Origin: Leptospira bouyouniensis
Lineage (GTDB): Bacteria; Spirochaetota; Leptospiria; Leptospirales; Leptospiraceae
Reading direction: 5' to 3'
Length of the DNA: 64,000 bases
NCBI RefSeq assembly: GCF_004769525.1
Contig: NZ_RQFT01000012.1
Coordinates: 143,501 to 207,500, forward strand
Shown: piece by piece, positions 26,439 through 35,400 of the stretch
Layout of the letters: every line of letters starts with the position of its first letter
How positions within the stretch are numbered: the first letter of the stretch is position 1
Made by a program: the position numbers and the translations under genes
The notes under the pieces: generated by a model
Seen by the model: the letters and a program-made list of their open reading frames with translations, nothing else
Told to the model about the DNA's origin: nothing
Databases searched by the model: none

Positions 26439-27275
26439 TTATGATCTTTTAAAAAAAGTGCAGAAACCAGCAGGGTATTTTTTTCCAGATGTTTCGGGAA
26501 TGAAGAGTTCTGTCGTTTCATAAATCCCTTTCGTTTTGATGCGAGAGGAAAGGATCCTTTCTAAGGTGAGAGGACTAAACCCTTGGCTGTGACAACTGAG
26601 GATGACAAACTCAGGTTTGTTATCAGATAACTCCATCAAGGCATCCATCAGTTCAGATAAGTTTTCTTCAATTTTCCAAACTTCACCTTTTGATCCACGC
26701 CCGAAACTCGGTGGGTCAAGGATGAGTCCTTGGTATTTTTTCCCACGTTTGATTTCTCGGCGGATGAATTTCATCACATCATCCACAATCCATCGAACAG
26801 GTTTTGTATCGAGTCCGGAAAGTTTGGCATTTTCTCTTGCCCAGTCTACCATTCCTTTGGACGCATCCACATGGCAAACACTCATCCCAGCATCGAGGCA
26901 TGCAAGTGTAGACCCACCTGAGTATGCGAATAAATTCAGAACTTCTAAACCTGCTTTTTTCTTTCCGATCTCTCGGATTCGGTTCCAGTTTGTTTCTTGT
27001 TCAGGAAAAAGACCAATGTGGCCAAAGGGTGTGAGTTTGATTTTAAAAGTAAGGTTTGAAAATTCGATGGTAAAACTTTCTGGAACTTTTTTTTGGAAAT
27101 TCCAATGGCCAGAGCCTGAATCATTTTTGATGTACATAGCATGTAAGTCATTCCAGATCCCAGGAGTTTCTTTGCCATAAGCGGAAGTTGGGGAAGAACG
27201 TTGTAGTTTGTAACCACCTACAATTTCCAATTTCGATAGGTCTCCAGAATCCAATAATTCGTAACTTTTTGTCAT
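26439..27275 (-). CDS. Class I SAM-dependent methyltransferase (RlmI-like)
   Basis: A 278-residue methyltransferase. The SAM-binding loop is LNLFAYSGGSTLACLDAG, followed by CHVDASKGMVDWARENAKLSG, and the catalytic-type ILDPPSFGRG matches the DPP[SA]F motif of the RlmI/RlmK group of 23S rRNA cytosine-C5 methyltransferases. The N-terminal PUA domain typical of RlmI is absent. Start overlaps the stop of the DISM-phosphatase gene (ATGA), so expression is coupled. RNA is the probable substrate by homology. Confidence 0.85.
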   Translation of the reverse strand: MTKSYELLDSGDLSKLEIVGGYKLQRSSPTSAYGKETPGIWNDLHAMYIKNDSGSGHWNFQKKVPESFTIEFSNLTFKIKLTPFGHIGLFPEQETNWNRIREIGKKKAGLEVLNLFAYSGGSTLACLDAGMSVCHVDASKGMVDWARENAKLSGLDTKPVRWIVDDVMKFIRREIKRGKKYQGLILDPPSFGRGSKGEVWKIEENLSELMDALMELSDNKPEFVILSCHSQGFSPLTLERILSSRIKTKGIYETTELFIPETSGKKYPAGFCTFFKRS

Positions 27276-29197
27276 ACCAATTCCAGAAAAATAAAGGTTA
27301 GGTCGTCCTCCCAGTCTTTTATTTCTCGATTTGAAAAGGACTCTAATGTTTGGATGAGTTTACCCTTAAACAAATGATTGGGTAACTCCCGGTTGGTCTT
27401 TAAAAATTCGATAAGACCTGTATCACCGAACATATTCCCTTTTGGATCAAAACATTCCAATACTCCATCACTCAAAAGTAAAATTCGATCTTTGGGCAAA
27501 ACAGGGTAGGTGGTCTCATCAATTTGGATTTCAGGGAACACACCGATAATTTTTCCTTTGGGATGGACTTTTATGATTTCACCACTTGCCCTTTGTAAAA
27601 AAGCACTTGGGTGGCCTGCTCGTCCAAACCTCCAGACATTGGTAGAACTATTTAAATATAAATAAGATGCAGTCACATATTGAGGGGAACAGTTTCCATA
27701 CAAAACTCGGTTCATACCTTCTAACACTTGTTTGGGGGAAGAGATGGAATCCTTTTGGGTGGTGAAAGCGACTTTTCCCATAGCTGATATCAGTGAAGCT
27801 GGAATTCCATGACCAGAGACATCACATAATACAATACCTAACTCATAAGGATTCGGAGAATGGTATTCGTAAAAATCCCCACCAACATCTTTCATTGGTT
27901 GGATATAAATTTGGATCTGTAGGTTTTTTACATCTGGATTTGTTTTTGGAAGTGATTGCATAAGAATGTCACGAGAAATTTTTCGCTCTCTTCTTAGGCT
28001 AGTGACTTGGGCAAGGGCAAGATCTTTTTCTTGCCTGAGAAGTTGGATTCGATCTGCTAAAGCAAACGCAAATAAGGTGATATCTGCTAACGATGCAATA
28101 GGGAATAACATCTCTTCAAAAAAGGGATTACTAGGTAAAATTCCAAATTTGAGAAGTCCATAAATCATACAGGTAAACAGCAGAAGGAAGAAAGCGATGG
28201 AGATATAATAAAAAGATCTGATTCTCTTTTTTAATCCCCAAATCAAAATTCCAAATAATGTTAAACATATAATCACAGAAAGCCAACTCACTCCAATGGA
28301 CGACTCTGCGATCCCACCAAACAAGGCAATACATACATTGAATAAAGAAAAAGCGCCAAGTAGATGGTAGAATCTCGTTGTTCTTGGAAGTCTGACTTTG
28401 ATCTTTAAAAAATTAGCAGTGAATAATACGAAGAAAAAAAGACAAAGACTAAAAAAAACAGGAATCCCTACACGTTTCCAATAATACGAATTAGGAACAA
28501 AAAAATATCCAAAGAAACCAAGTAGGGATAACTGACCTAGTCCAAAAAATAAAACATATCCGATATAGTAAAAATAACTTTTATCTCGAACAAAAAAAGC
28601 AATCGCAAGGTTATAAAGAATGATAATTCCTAAACTTCCAAAAAATAAACCATACACCCATTGGGTTACATAATCTTCTCTTTGAAGATTCCTTTGGTTT
28701 GTGAAAACAATCGAAAATTGTAAGGAGATATCAGACTTGATAGCGATCAGTATGGTTTCTTTTTGGTGGCCCATTCGAAAAACAAAATTCCTATGAGGAA
28801 ATTCTCTTTGGAACATCGGTTGGATGTGGCCTGATTTCGATACAATAAAACTATCATTGCCATCTTTGTGGTATAAGTCCACCAAATCTATATTATGTGC
28901 TTGGACTAAAAGCAGGGGGAATTTGGTTGGGTTTGGAAAATCGGTTGGATCAAGTCGTAACCATAAGGTACCTTTTAAAAAACCAAAATTGACAAACTCA
29001 TCATCGATCGGCTGGAATTTTCCAACGGAAATAACAGAATCTACAGTTGTATTTGATTTTCGGTCGATCCAATAGGTAAATTTTTTAGTCGCAACAAGTC
29101 GTTCTCCCATATCTTCATTGGGTTCTGCAGAAATAGGTAATGCTAAGAAACTTATGAGAATGAAGAAGAGGGTGAATTTGTAAAGGTTTGGTTTCAA
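27272..29197 (-). CDS. 7TM-DISM receptor with SpoIIE-type PP2C phosphatase
   Basis: A 641-residue sensor. It has a signal peptide (to about ISA at 24), a periplasmic beta-sandwich sensor (DISMED2 type, about 30-180), seven transmembrane helices (about 185-385), a short coiled linker and a C-terminal PP2C/SpoIIE phosphatase domain (about 430-641) with GGDFYEY, CDVSGHGIPASLISAMGK and LLLSDGVLE, the metal-binding Asp motifs. It probably dephosphorylates a STAS antagonist after sensing a periplasmic ligand. The start is a TTG at 29197, the only in-frame start ahead of the signal peptide, without a clear ribosome binding site. First gene of a five-gene operon. Confidence 0.9.
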   Translation of the reverse strand: MKPNLYKFTLFFILISFLALPISAEPNEDMGERLVATKKFTYWIDRKSNTTVDSVISVGKFQPIDDEFVNFGFLKGTLWLRLDPTDFPNPTKFPLLLVQAHNIDLVDLYHKDGNDSFIVSKSGHIQPMFQREFPHRNFVFRMGHQKETILIAIKSDISLQFSIVFTNQRNLQREDYVTQWVYGLFFGSLGIIILYNLAIAFFVRDKSYFYYIGYVLFFGLGQLSLLGFFGYFFVPNSYYWKRVGIPVFFSLCLFFFVLFTANFLKIKVRLPRTTRFYHLLGAFSLFNVCIALFGGIAESSIGVSWLSVIICLTLFGILIWGLKKRIRSFYYISIAFFLLLFTCMIYGLLKFGILPSNPFFEEMLFPIASLADITLFAFALADRIQLLRQEKDLALAQVTSLRRERKISRDILMQSLPKTNPDVKNLQIQIYIQPMKDVGGDFYEYHSPNPYELGIVLCDVSGHGIPASLISAMGKVAFTTQKDSISSPKQVLEGMNRVLYGNCSPQYVTASYLYLNSSTNVWRFGRAGHPSAFLQRASGEIIKVHPKGKIIGVFPEIQIDETTYPVLPKDRILLLSDGVLECFDPKGNMFGDTGLIEFLKTNRELPNHLFKGKLIQTLESFSNREIKDWEDDLTFIFLELV

Positions 29198-29207
29198 AGG
29201 TTGGCTG

Positions 29208-29230
29208 GGACAAGGGAGACTCCCTTGTCC
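29208..29230 (-). terminator. Perfect hairpin after gltA
   Basis: GGACAAGGGA (29208-29217) and TCCCTTGTCC (29221-29230) form a 10-bp stem with a 3-base loop, 12 bases beyond the gltA stop on the minus strand. No U tract follows on that strand, so it may be a 3' stabilising structure or a weak terminator between gltA and the phosphatase gene. Confidence 0.55.
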
Positions 29231-29242
29231 TTTGTTATCGTC

Positions 29243-30532
29243 TTACGCTTGTTTTTTTGCTGCTTCGTAAGAAATTTCTTTTGGACCAGTGTAAATTTGT
29301 CGCGGGCGACCAATTTTAAGGTTCGGGTCTTCAATCATTTCTTTCCATTGTGCAATCCAACCTGGTAATCTTCCCATAGCAAACATTACGGTGAACATGT
29401 TTGTAGGGATACCAAGAGCTCGGTAGATGATTCCAGAATAGAAGTCTACGTTTGGATATAGTTTTCTTTCAACAAAGTATGGATCATTGAGAGCCGCTTC
29501 TTCCAATTCTTTTGCAATATCAAGGAGAGGGTCTTTGATTCCAAGTTTGTTTAAAACTTTGTCACATGCAACTTTGATGATTTTGGCACGTGGGTCAAAG
29601 TTTTTGTAAACACGGTGTCCGAATCCATTGAGACGGAAACTTGAGTTTTTGTCTTTGGCTTGTTCTACAATTTTTTTAACAGAGAGACCACTTTTTTTAA
29701 TCCCTTCTAACATTTCCAAAACTTCTTGGTTGGCACCACCATGGCGTGGCCCCCAAAGAGCTAGAATTCCTGCAGAAATTGCACCGTATAAATTGGCAAG
29801 AGAAGATCCCACCAAACGTACAGTTGACGTAGAACAATTTTGTTCATGATCAGCGTGAAGGATAAGGAGCAAATTGAGTGCTGAAACAATTTCTGGATCG
29901 ATATGATAGTCTTCGGCTGGAACTGCGAACATCATATTCATAAAGTTAGATGCATAATCTAACTCATTTAATGGATGAATGATGGGTTGTCCAATGGACT
30001 TTTTGTAAGCATATGCCGCAATTGTTGGAAATTTTGCAAGTAGGCGAATGATGGAAATTTCTCTATGTTCCTCATTCATTGGATCATAACTATCTTGGTA
30101 GTATGTAGATAAACATCCCATCATACAAGACATGATCGCCATAGGGTGTCCATCTTTTGGGAATCCATTGAACAGACGTTTGAGGTCTTCATGGATCATT
30201 GTATGTTTGGTAATTGAACTATTCCATTCTTTGAGCTTAGCCTCGTTTGGAAGTTTTCCATAGATGAGTAAGTAAGCAACTTCGGTAAACGTTGACTTTG
30301 CTGCAAGATCTTCGATGGGAATTCCGCGGTAACGTAAAATTCCTTTTTCACCATCGAGAAAGGTGATTTCACTTGTACATGCACCTGTATTTAAATAACC
30401 GGAATCAATCGTAACATAACCTGACAATTGGCGGAGTTTTGTAATATCAATTGCCTTTTCGTCTTCACTTCCTGCAACAATTGGAAGTTCGAACTCTTTT
30501 CCATCCACTTTCAGAATAGCCTTTTCGGACAT
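29243..30532 (-). CDS. gltA: Citrate synthase
   Basis: Condenses oxaloacetate and acetyl-CoA to citrate, entry step of the TCA cycle. The 429-residue length and N-terminal domain match the type II (hexameric, often NADH-regulated) enzymes. Catalytic regions are visible: ADHEQNCSTST (first His), GPRHGGANQEV (second His) and FGHRVYKNFDPRAKI with the following Arg and Asp positions. It has a strong ribosome binding site (AGGAG) and a hairpin in the leader at 30551-30574. Together with sucB-lpd-sucA and mqo it gives the window much of an oxidative TCA cycle. Confidence 0.96.
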   Translation of the reverse strand: MSEKAILKVDGKEFELPIVAGSEDEKAIDITKLRQLSGYVTIDSGYLNTGACTSEITFLDGEKGILRYRGIPIEDLAAKSTFTEVAYLLIYGKLPNEAKLKEWNSSITKHTMIHEDLKRLFNGFPKDGHPMAIMSCMMGCLSTYYQDSYDPMNEEHREISIIRLLAKFPTIAAYAYKKSIGQPIIHPLNELDYASNFMNMMFAVPAEDYHIDPEIVSALNLLLILHADHEQNCSTSTVRLVGSSLANLYGAISAGILALWGPRHGGANQEVLEMLEGIKKSGLSVKKIVEQAKDKNSSFRLNGFGHRVYKNFDPRAKIIKVACDKVLNKLGIKDPLLDIAKELEEAALNDPYFVERKLYPNVDFYSGIIYRALGIPTNMFTVMFAMGRLPGWIAQWKEMIEDPNLKIGRPRQIYTGPKEISYEAAKKQA

Positions 30533-30550
30533 ATCTTCTCCTATATATCT

Positions 30551-30574
30551 CTGTCTATTTCAAAGAATAGACAG
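30551..30574 (-). promoter_or_regulatory. Hairpin in the gltA leader
   Basis: CTGTCTATT (30551-30559) and AATAGACAG (30566-30574), a perfect 9-bp stem with a 6-base loop, lie about 20 bases upstream of the gltA start and right before its AGGAG site on the minus strand. It may stabilise the gltA mRNA, mark the end of the transglycosylase transcript, or serve as an operator. Confidence 0.45.
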
Positions 30575-30600
30575 GGGAAAGAGTGGGGAAAAGTCATTTT

Positions 30601-32868
30601 TTACAACTTGTGGTATTTTTTCATGATATCGTATGCGTAGAAATTCGAAACAACGATGCGACAATAGTCCCGTGATTCTTTATAAGGTAGGTCTTCTAAA
30701 AAATGGTTAAAATCGCCCGAGTAGACAGATTTTTTCCATTTTCGTAAATTCCCAGGTCCACCGTTATAGGCAATCGATGCCCATTTCAATTCATTTCCGT
30801 TCGATTTGAGTAAGTAAGCTAAAAATTTAGTCCCTAAACGTATGGATGTCTCTGGTTCATATAACGAATAGGAAGAGATGCCCATCCTTTGGGCAAGTTC
30901 CCTTCCCGTTGCTGGCATAATTTGCATAAGGCCTCGAGCATTGGACCTAGAAGTGGCAGTTTCTTTGAAAAAGGATTCTTGCCGCATAAGAGCATAGATA
31001 CTGTCCTCGGAGATTCCATTTTCGTTTGCGTAACGAGAGACAATCGTTTGGTGAGGTCTTGGGTACATACGAATGGAGAGTGAAGTAGGCAGTAAAATAG
31101 GATCATCTGGGATCAAATATCGTTTGAGTAGGGATCTTGTATGAAACGCCGAATAATAAGTGTTATGTGTTAAGTCTCCAATCCCAACGAGAATTTCATC
31201 CTTTTGGTCTTCTGACAAGTTTTCACGTTTCACATGAAAGTTCACAAGATGAAGCCCTAAACTATCTTCTCCCACTCTGAAATATTCTTTGGCAAGGTTT
31301 AATAGTTTATGACCTTGGATCCGCGAGCTCATTCCACCTAATTTGTTTCCAAGTTCATAAGAATCTTTGGGATATACAAATCCTAAGTTACGACCAATGA
31401 GAGCTCCAGATTCTTCTGGGATCCCAGCAGTATACGACAAATATTCGTATAAGTATTCTTTATTAAATGTTGGATTTTCTGGTTTATTTGATTCTTTGAT
31501 GGTAGATAAAAATTCTTCCCGAATCACTCGCGTGTAATATGATCCAGGGCAAAGTGCATAATATCGTTTGAGTTCTTTTTTGAGCCGATCCGTATCTCCA
31601 CTTTCTTTTAACGAACGTAAATACCAATACACAAGCCTTCCTTTGACGGGTAGGTTTGGGATTTCAGCGAGTGCTCTTTCGAACTTGATTAGTGGTGCGT
31701 AATTTGATTTTTCTCCCTTTCGTTCGACTAAATATTCGATCAGTCGGTCCTGGTAGAATAAATTGAAAGGGTATTTGCCAAGGTATAAAATTAAATTTTC
31801 AAAGTATAATTCCCTGTCACCTAACCTATCATAGGAGGCAGCAAGCACACGGTAATAACCTGCATCTTTTCCTGGAAAGGTTTTTAAGAGTTCAATTGCC
31901 TGTTGGAATTTATTTTGTTGGTACAAAGTATCTGCAAGTGAAACGATCCAAGAAGAATCCATATCCACAAAGGTTTTATTGGCTCGTAAAACCCGAAAGA
32001 GTTCGTTTATTTTTCCAACCTTCGTTAGGACAGAAGTTAGGTGTTTAAAACCTTCATAATAATTCAATCGGCTGGAAAATAACTCAGGTCTAGAACGAAA
32101 GAGGGCATCTTTGTCATTGGTATTGATGGCTGGTAGGAATAAGGTAATTTCAGATGGATTTAGTTGTAAGATACTCCCACTCCCTTTGTATTTACTCCAA
32201 TCAGATGCGATCATCTGAACTGTTTGGTCCATCAAACCATCTTTTTGTAAACAACTTAGCCATTCTTCAATGGCACCTTTTTCATCACCAAGAATGAGTT
32301 TTGCTTTTCCATACCGATATAAACTGTCGCCTGTTAAGAGATACCTTCGATGAGAATCTTGGATGGATTGTATTTTTTCAATGATTTCTTTCCATTGGTT
32401 ATTTGCCGCAAGTAATCTAATTTGTTCATCTAACACTCGCCTGCAAATTGGGTCTTCTTCCATGTTCAGTCGATTTAAGAATTGGATTCTTTCTAATGGT
32501 GTGAGGTAATTTTTTGATGTGATTTCGTTGTACAATTTCCAATAACTCAATTTAAATAGAGTGGTTTGGAAGGGCATGGTTTGTGTAAGAATTTTCCTGA
32601 CTTCTTCTTCGTTAGCTTCGGTTACAAAGACTCCTCTAATCAGAGACAATAAATACCGAAATCGTTTCTCCTTGTCTCCGTTAGGTGATTTTTCATGGAA
32701 TTCAATGAGGGTATAAACTTCACTTTCTCGAGAAGGTGTTGTATTTTTGAAATGATTTTCAATTTGCCCCCATTGGTGAGATTTGATAAAATAATGAAGG
32801 TCTGTTTCAGCCAGTAGAGATGTTGTGAAAAAGAGAAGAATTCTACTTGCTAACCAAAAATGCCTCAT
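30601..32868 (-). CDS. Soluble lytic murein transglycosylase (Slt-like)
   Basis: A 755-residue periplasmic enzyme that cleaves peptidoglycan glycan strands to 1,6-anhydro products. A signal peptide (to about LLAE, residue 20) is followed by a long alpha-helical, TPR-like superhelix (about 25-590) and a C-terminal SLT lysozyme-like domain with ALMRQESFF (catalytic Glu), ARGLMQIMPATG and AYNGGPGN. Motifs are complete and the order is that of Slt70, though longer. It is divergent from the gene at 32917 and precedes gltA on the minus strand. Confidence 0.92.
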   Translation of the reverse strand: MRHFWLASRILLFFTTSLLAETDLHYFIKSHQWGQIENHFKNTTPSRESEVYTLIEFHEKSPNGDKEKRFRYLLSLIRGVFVTEANEEEVRKILTQTMPFQTTLFKLSYWKLYNEITSKNYLTPLERIQFLNRLNMEEDPICRRVLDEQIRLLAANNQWKEIIEKIQSIQDSHRRYLLTGDSLYRYGKAKLILGDEKGAIEEWLSCLQKDGLMDQTVQMIASDWSKYKGSGSILQLNPSEITLFLPAINTNDKDALFRSRPELFSSRLNYYEGFKHLTSVLTKVGKINELFRVLRANKTFVDMDSSWIVSLADTLYQQNKFQQAIELLKTFPGKDAGYYRVLAASYDRLGDRELYFENLILYLGKYPFNLFYQDRLIEYLVERKGEKSNYAPLIKFERALAEIPNLPVKGRLVYWYLRSLKESGDTDRLKKELKRYYALCPGSYYTRVIREEFLSTIKESNKPENPTFNKEYLYEYLSYTAGIPEESGALIGRNLGFVYPKDSYELGNKLGGMSSRIQGHKLLNLAKEYFRVGEDSLGLHLVNFHVKRENLSEDQKDEILVGIGDLTHNTYYSAFHTRSLLKRYLIPDDPILLPTSLSIRMYPRPHQTIVSRYANENGISEDSIYALMRQESFFKETATSRSNARGLMQIMPATGRELAQRMGISSYSLYEPETSIRLGTKFLAYLLKSNGNELKWASIAYNGGPGNLRKWKKSVYSGDFNHFLEDLPYKESRDYCRIVVSNFYAYDIMKKYHKL

Positions 32869-32916
32869 GCATACTTCCTATGATTACGAATTTAGAGAGG
32901 GAAGGTCCCCCTCCTT

Positions 32917-34116
32917 ATGAGCTTACAAACAGAATACAAACTACGCTGGCCAGAATATAGAATCGAATTCCACCCGACGGAAGAAACCCCTAAAAAAGTC
33001 TCCCTTCCTGAGTTGTGGCCAGAGTTACGTGCCTTTTTTTCAGGCAACCAGTCTCGTTTTGCAAACTACCTTTTCTATTTATCGACCGATTTCTCCGGGG
33101 GGTTCAGCCTTTGTTCGGTTCTTTCTGAAAATGATGCAAACTACCGTTTCCATGACCCTGTTTTACAAACACCCACTCCATTTCCTAAAGAAAGTTTGGA
33201 GAGAATCTGGAAACTATGCCAAAATCGAGAATTCGATGAAATGGAAAGGGAAGATTGGGAACTCATAGGTTTTGGATTATTATATGTCGGAAACATTTCG
33301 GAATTTCGAAAATGGGTCCTCGCCACAAAAGAACATTTTGGTCAAACTGATGACAACCGTCGTTTATTGGCTCTACTTGGTTGGGAATATTCTGAAATTC
33401 CTTTTGAGAATTCTGTCTTACACATGTTAGTTGAATATTCAAAAGGTAATTTTGAAAAAATTGATTTTAAAAACTTGGTGGATGTATGTTTAAATGATTC
33501 CCATTGGCAACTTGTGGGAGTTTTATTTCATGCAATCGAACTTGGTTTGATGCAAGAAAAAGAGTCTTTTCGCATCTGGAAATTCTTAATTGGGTTTTAT
33601 GAAGAATGGGAATCTTGGGAAAAAGAAAAATTCCAATATATATCGTTTGGAAAAATTCCACCTTTTTATGCGCTTCGTTATGCCAAAAAGTATCTCCCTA
33701 TCCAAACCTTTTACAAATACCAATCTGACTTAGAAACAGAACTCCGAGGGGATTGGATGAGTGGAAGTGAATTTGGATATGAACAAACACATTCAGTCAA
33801 TCCATGTATCGATACAGTGGTACGATTCCGTAATGAAGGTGAATCCTTTGAAAGGGAATTGGAAGCAGAATACAAATTAAAACCGTATTCATATCTCATC
33901 CCACTACAACTTGCCTGTATTCAGTTTGTGAAAAAAGAATATGATTTGTTTTTAAAACTATACCAAAAATCTGGAAGATTAAAACATTTACCTCTTGCTT
34001 TAAATTTATATTGGCGAGTATTACAAAGTAAAGGTGATACAAAAACTAGTTCTGCCATTAAACGTTCGTTAGAGAGCGGGAATGAGTCTGTTACTTTGCC
34101 TGAAGGTTGGGAATAA
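32917..34116 (+). CDS. Hypothetical cytoplasmic protein
   Basis: A 399-residue protein without signal or membrane segment, rich in Trp, Phe, Glu and Leu. The C-terminal half is helical and could hold degenerate helical repeats, but no family was recognised. The next gene starts one base after its stop, so the two are likely cotranscribed towards the bactofilin gene. The start lies just after a GGAAGG stretch that can pair with a downstream CCTCC, so the ribosome binding site may be partly masked. Confidence 0.75.
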   Translation: MSLQTEYKLRWPEYRIEFHPTEETPKKVSLPELWPELRAFFSGNQSRFANYLFYLSTDFSGGFSLCSVLSENDANYRFHDPVLQTPTPFPKESLERIWKLCQNREFDEMEREDWELIGFGLLYVGNISEFRKWVLATKEHFGQTDDNRRLLALLGWEYSEIPFENSVLHMLVEYSKGNFEKIDFKNLVDVCLNDSHWQLVGVLFHAIELGLMQEKESFRIWKFLIGFYEEWESWEKEKFQYISFGKIPPFYALRYAKKYLPIQTFYKYQSDLETELRGDWMSGSEFGYEQTHSVNPCIDTVVRFRNEGESFERELEAEYKLKPYSYLIPLQLACIQFVKKEYDLFLKLYQKSGRLKHLPLALNLYWRVLQSKGDTKTSSAIKRSLESGNESVTLPEGWE

Positions 34117-34117
34117 G

Positions 34118-34891
34118 ATGCCTCTTTCGCAAGAACAAATTATGGAACTCTCCAAATTGCAAAAAATGCTAAGGAATTTGGAGAAAATCGAAAGGAATGC
34201 AAAAAACGATCTTCAAAAAGAACGTGTTGCCTATGACATAGAACGATATAGAAGACGCATGCAGGAAGTTTCACCTGATGGAATTCCAGATAATTTAGAA
34301 CAAACCATGCGTAATGCCAAAACAAGAGAAGAAAATCCAGAAAGCCTCAAACACAAAGTCATCTCTCAATACCCCGTGATGAAAATTTCACCCAATTCCA
34401 ACGATAGTGAGATCAATCAAATTGGGACCCTTGTTAATATTATGGATTTGGAATACATTCCTATCCTTGGAGATGGTCATATTAAATTTGATTATTCGCA
34501 TGCAACGGAGCGTGACTCAGTTCTTAAATATATGGAGAACCTTCGTCGTAATATGAAAATCCTTGTAGAAACGATTGAAGAATATGCTGCCGCAGACAAA
34601 CAAGAGTTTCGTGAACAGCTCTCTCGTATGAAGAACAAACAATCTAGGATTTTCATTGCAGAATCCTTTGAAACATTAGGAAAGTTTCGCGACTTCCTTG
34701 TGGCTGTGAATCGTGACATCAAAGAAGGGAACAATGTCATCATGAACATGGAAGAACCAATCAAATTCAACCCTCGGTTTGAAAAAGCGACTGTTTTAGA
34801 AGGTCGATCGATCATGGAGGGACTCCGCGAATTTGAAGAATTTGCCGAAGAAGCATGTGATTTGATTCGCCTCCCGTCTTTTCGAGGTTAA
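34118..34891 (+). CDS. Hypothetical coiled-coil protein upstream of bactofilin
   Basis: A 257-residue protein, not recognised. Its first 60 residues form a highly charged helix, probably a coiled coil (LSKLQKMLRNLEKIERNAKN), followed by a mixed domain and a second helical stretch. ATG 34118 was preferred over the in-frame 34082, which lies inside the previous gene; with 34118 the gap is a single base. It ends 68 bases before the bactofilin gene. A link with the cytoskeleton is possible by position only. Confidence 0.7.
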   Translation: MPLSQEQIMELSKLQKMLRNLEKIERNAKNDLQKERVAYDIERYRRRMQEVSPDGIPDNLEQTMRNAKTREENPESLKHKVISQYPVMKISPNSNDSEINQIGTLVNIMDLEYIPILGDGHIKFDYSHATERDSVLKYMENLRRNMKILVETIEEYAAADKQEFREQLSRMKNKQSRIFIAESFETLGKFRDFLVAVNRDIKEGNNVIMNMEEPIKFNPRFEKATVLEGRSIMEGLREFEEFAEEACDLIRLPSFRG

Positions 34892-34959
34892 AAAAACCTT
34901 TTCATTCCTAGGGGGAACGAAGACACTGTGAAAAATCACATACACGGATTCGCAAACGC

Positions 34960-35400
34960 ATGGCATTAGTCAAAAATCAGACCGAAGTTACCAATTCAAC
35001 GATTGGCGAGAATTCTTACTTCAATGGTAAATTCTTCATCAATGGATCTCTTAAAATTGACGGTAAATTCGAGGGAAAATCCCTCCAAGCCGAACACCTT
35101 TATATCGGTGTAACAGGAAAGGTCAAAACCAACATCACAGCCGCGAGTGTCATCGTAGAAGGGATTATTGTTGGAAACGTGACTGCGAGAAATAGGGTAA
35201 TGCTCCTTCCCACTTCCAAAATCCTCGGAGATATCAAAACTCCAGAGCTCATTATCCAAAATGGTGTGATTTTAGAAGGTCGTTGTATGATTTCGAATGA
35301 CCTCAAACATAGCGCCAAGGATCTGATTGAATTGGAATACTCTAAGGATTCACTCAGTGTCGAAAAGATTTTTGGGAAACAACCAAACGCCAAAGAATAA
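34960..35400 (+). CDS. Bactofilin
   Basis: A 146-residue cytoskeletal protein that polymerises into filaments without nucleotide. The core (about 12-115) is the bactofilin beta helix with Gly/Val/Ile-rich rungs such as FINGSLKIDGKFEGK, GVTGKVKTNITAASVIVEGIIVG (quoted in part) and NRVMLLPTSKILGDIKT. Short N- and C-terminal tails flank it. Bactofilins often position peptidoglycan enzymes and affect cell shape, including helical form in some bacteria. Its stop is directly followed by the pdxA TTG start. Confidence 0.9.
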   Translation: MALVKNQTEVTNSTIGENSYFNGKFFINGSLKIDGKFEGKSLQAEHLYIGVTGKVKTNITAASVIVEGIIVGNVTARNRVMLLPTSKILGDIKTPELIIQNGVILEGRCMISNDLKHSAKDLIELEYSKDSLSVEKIFGKQPNAKE

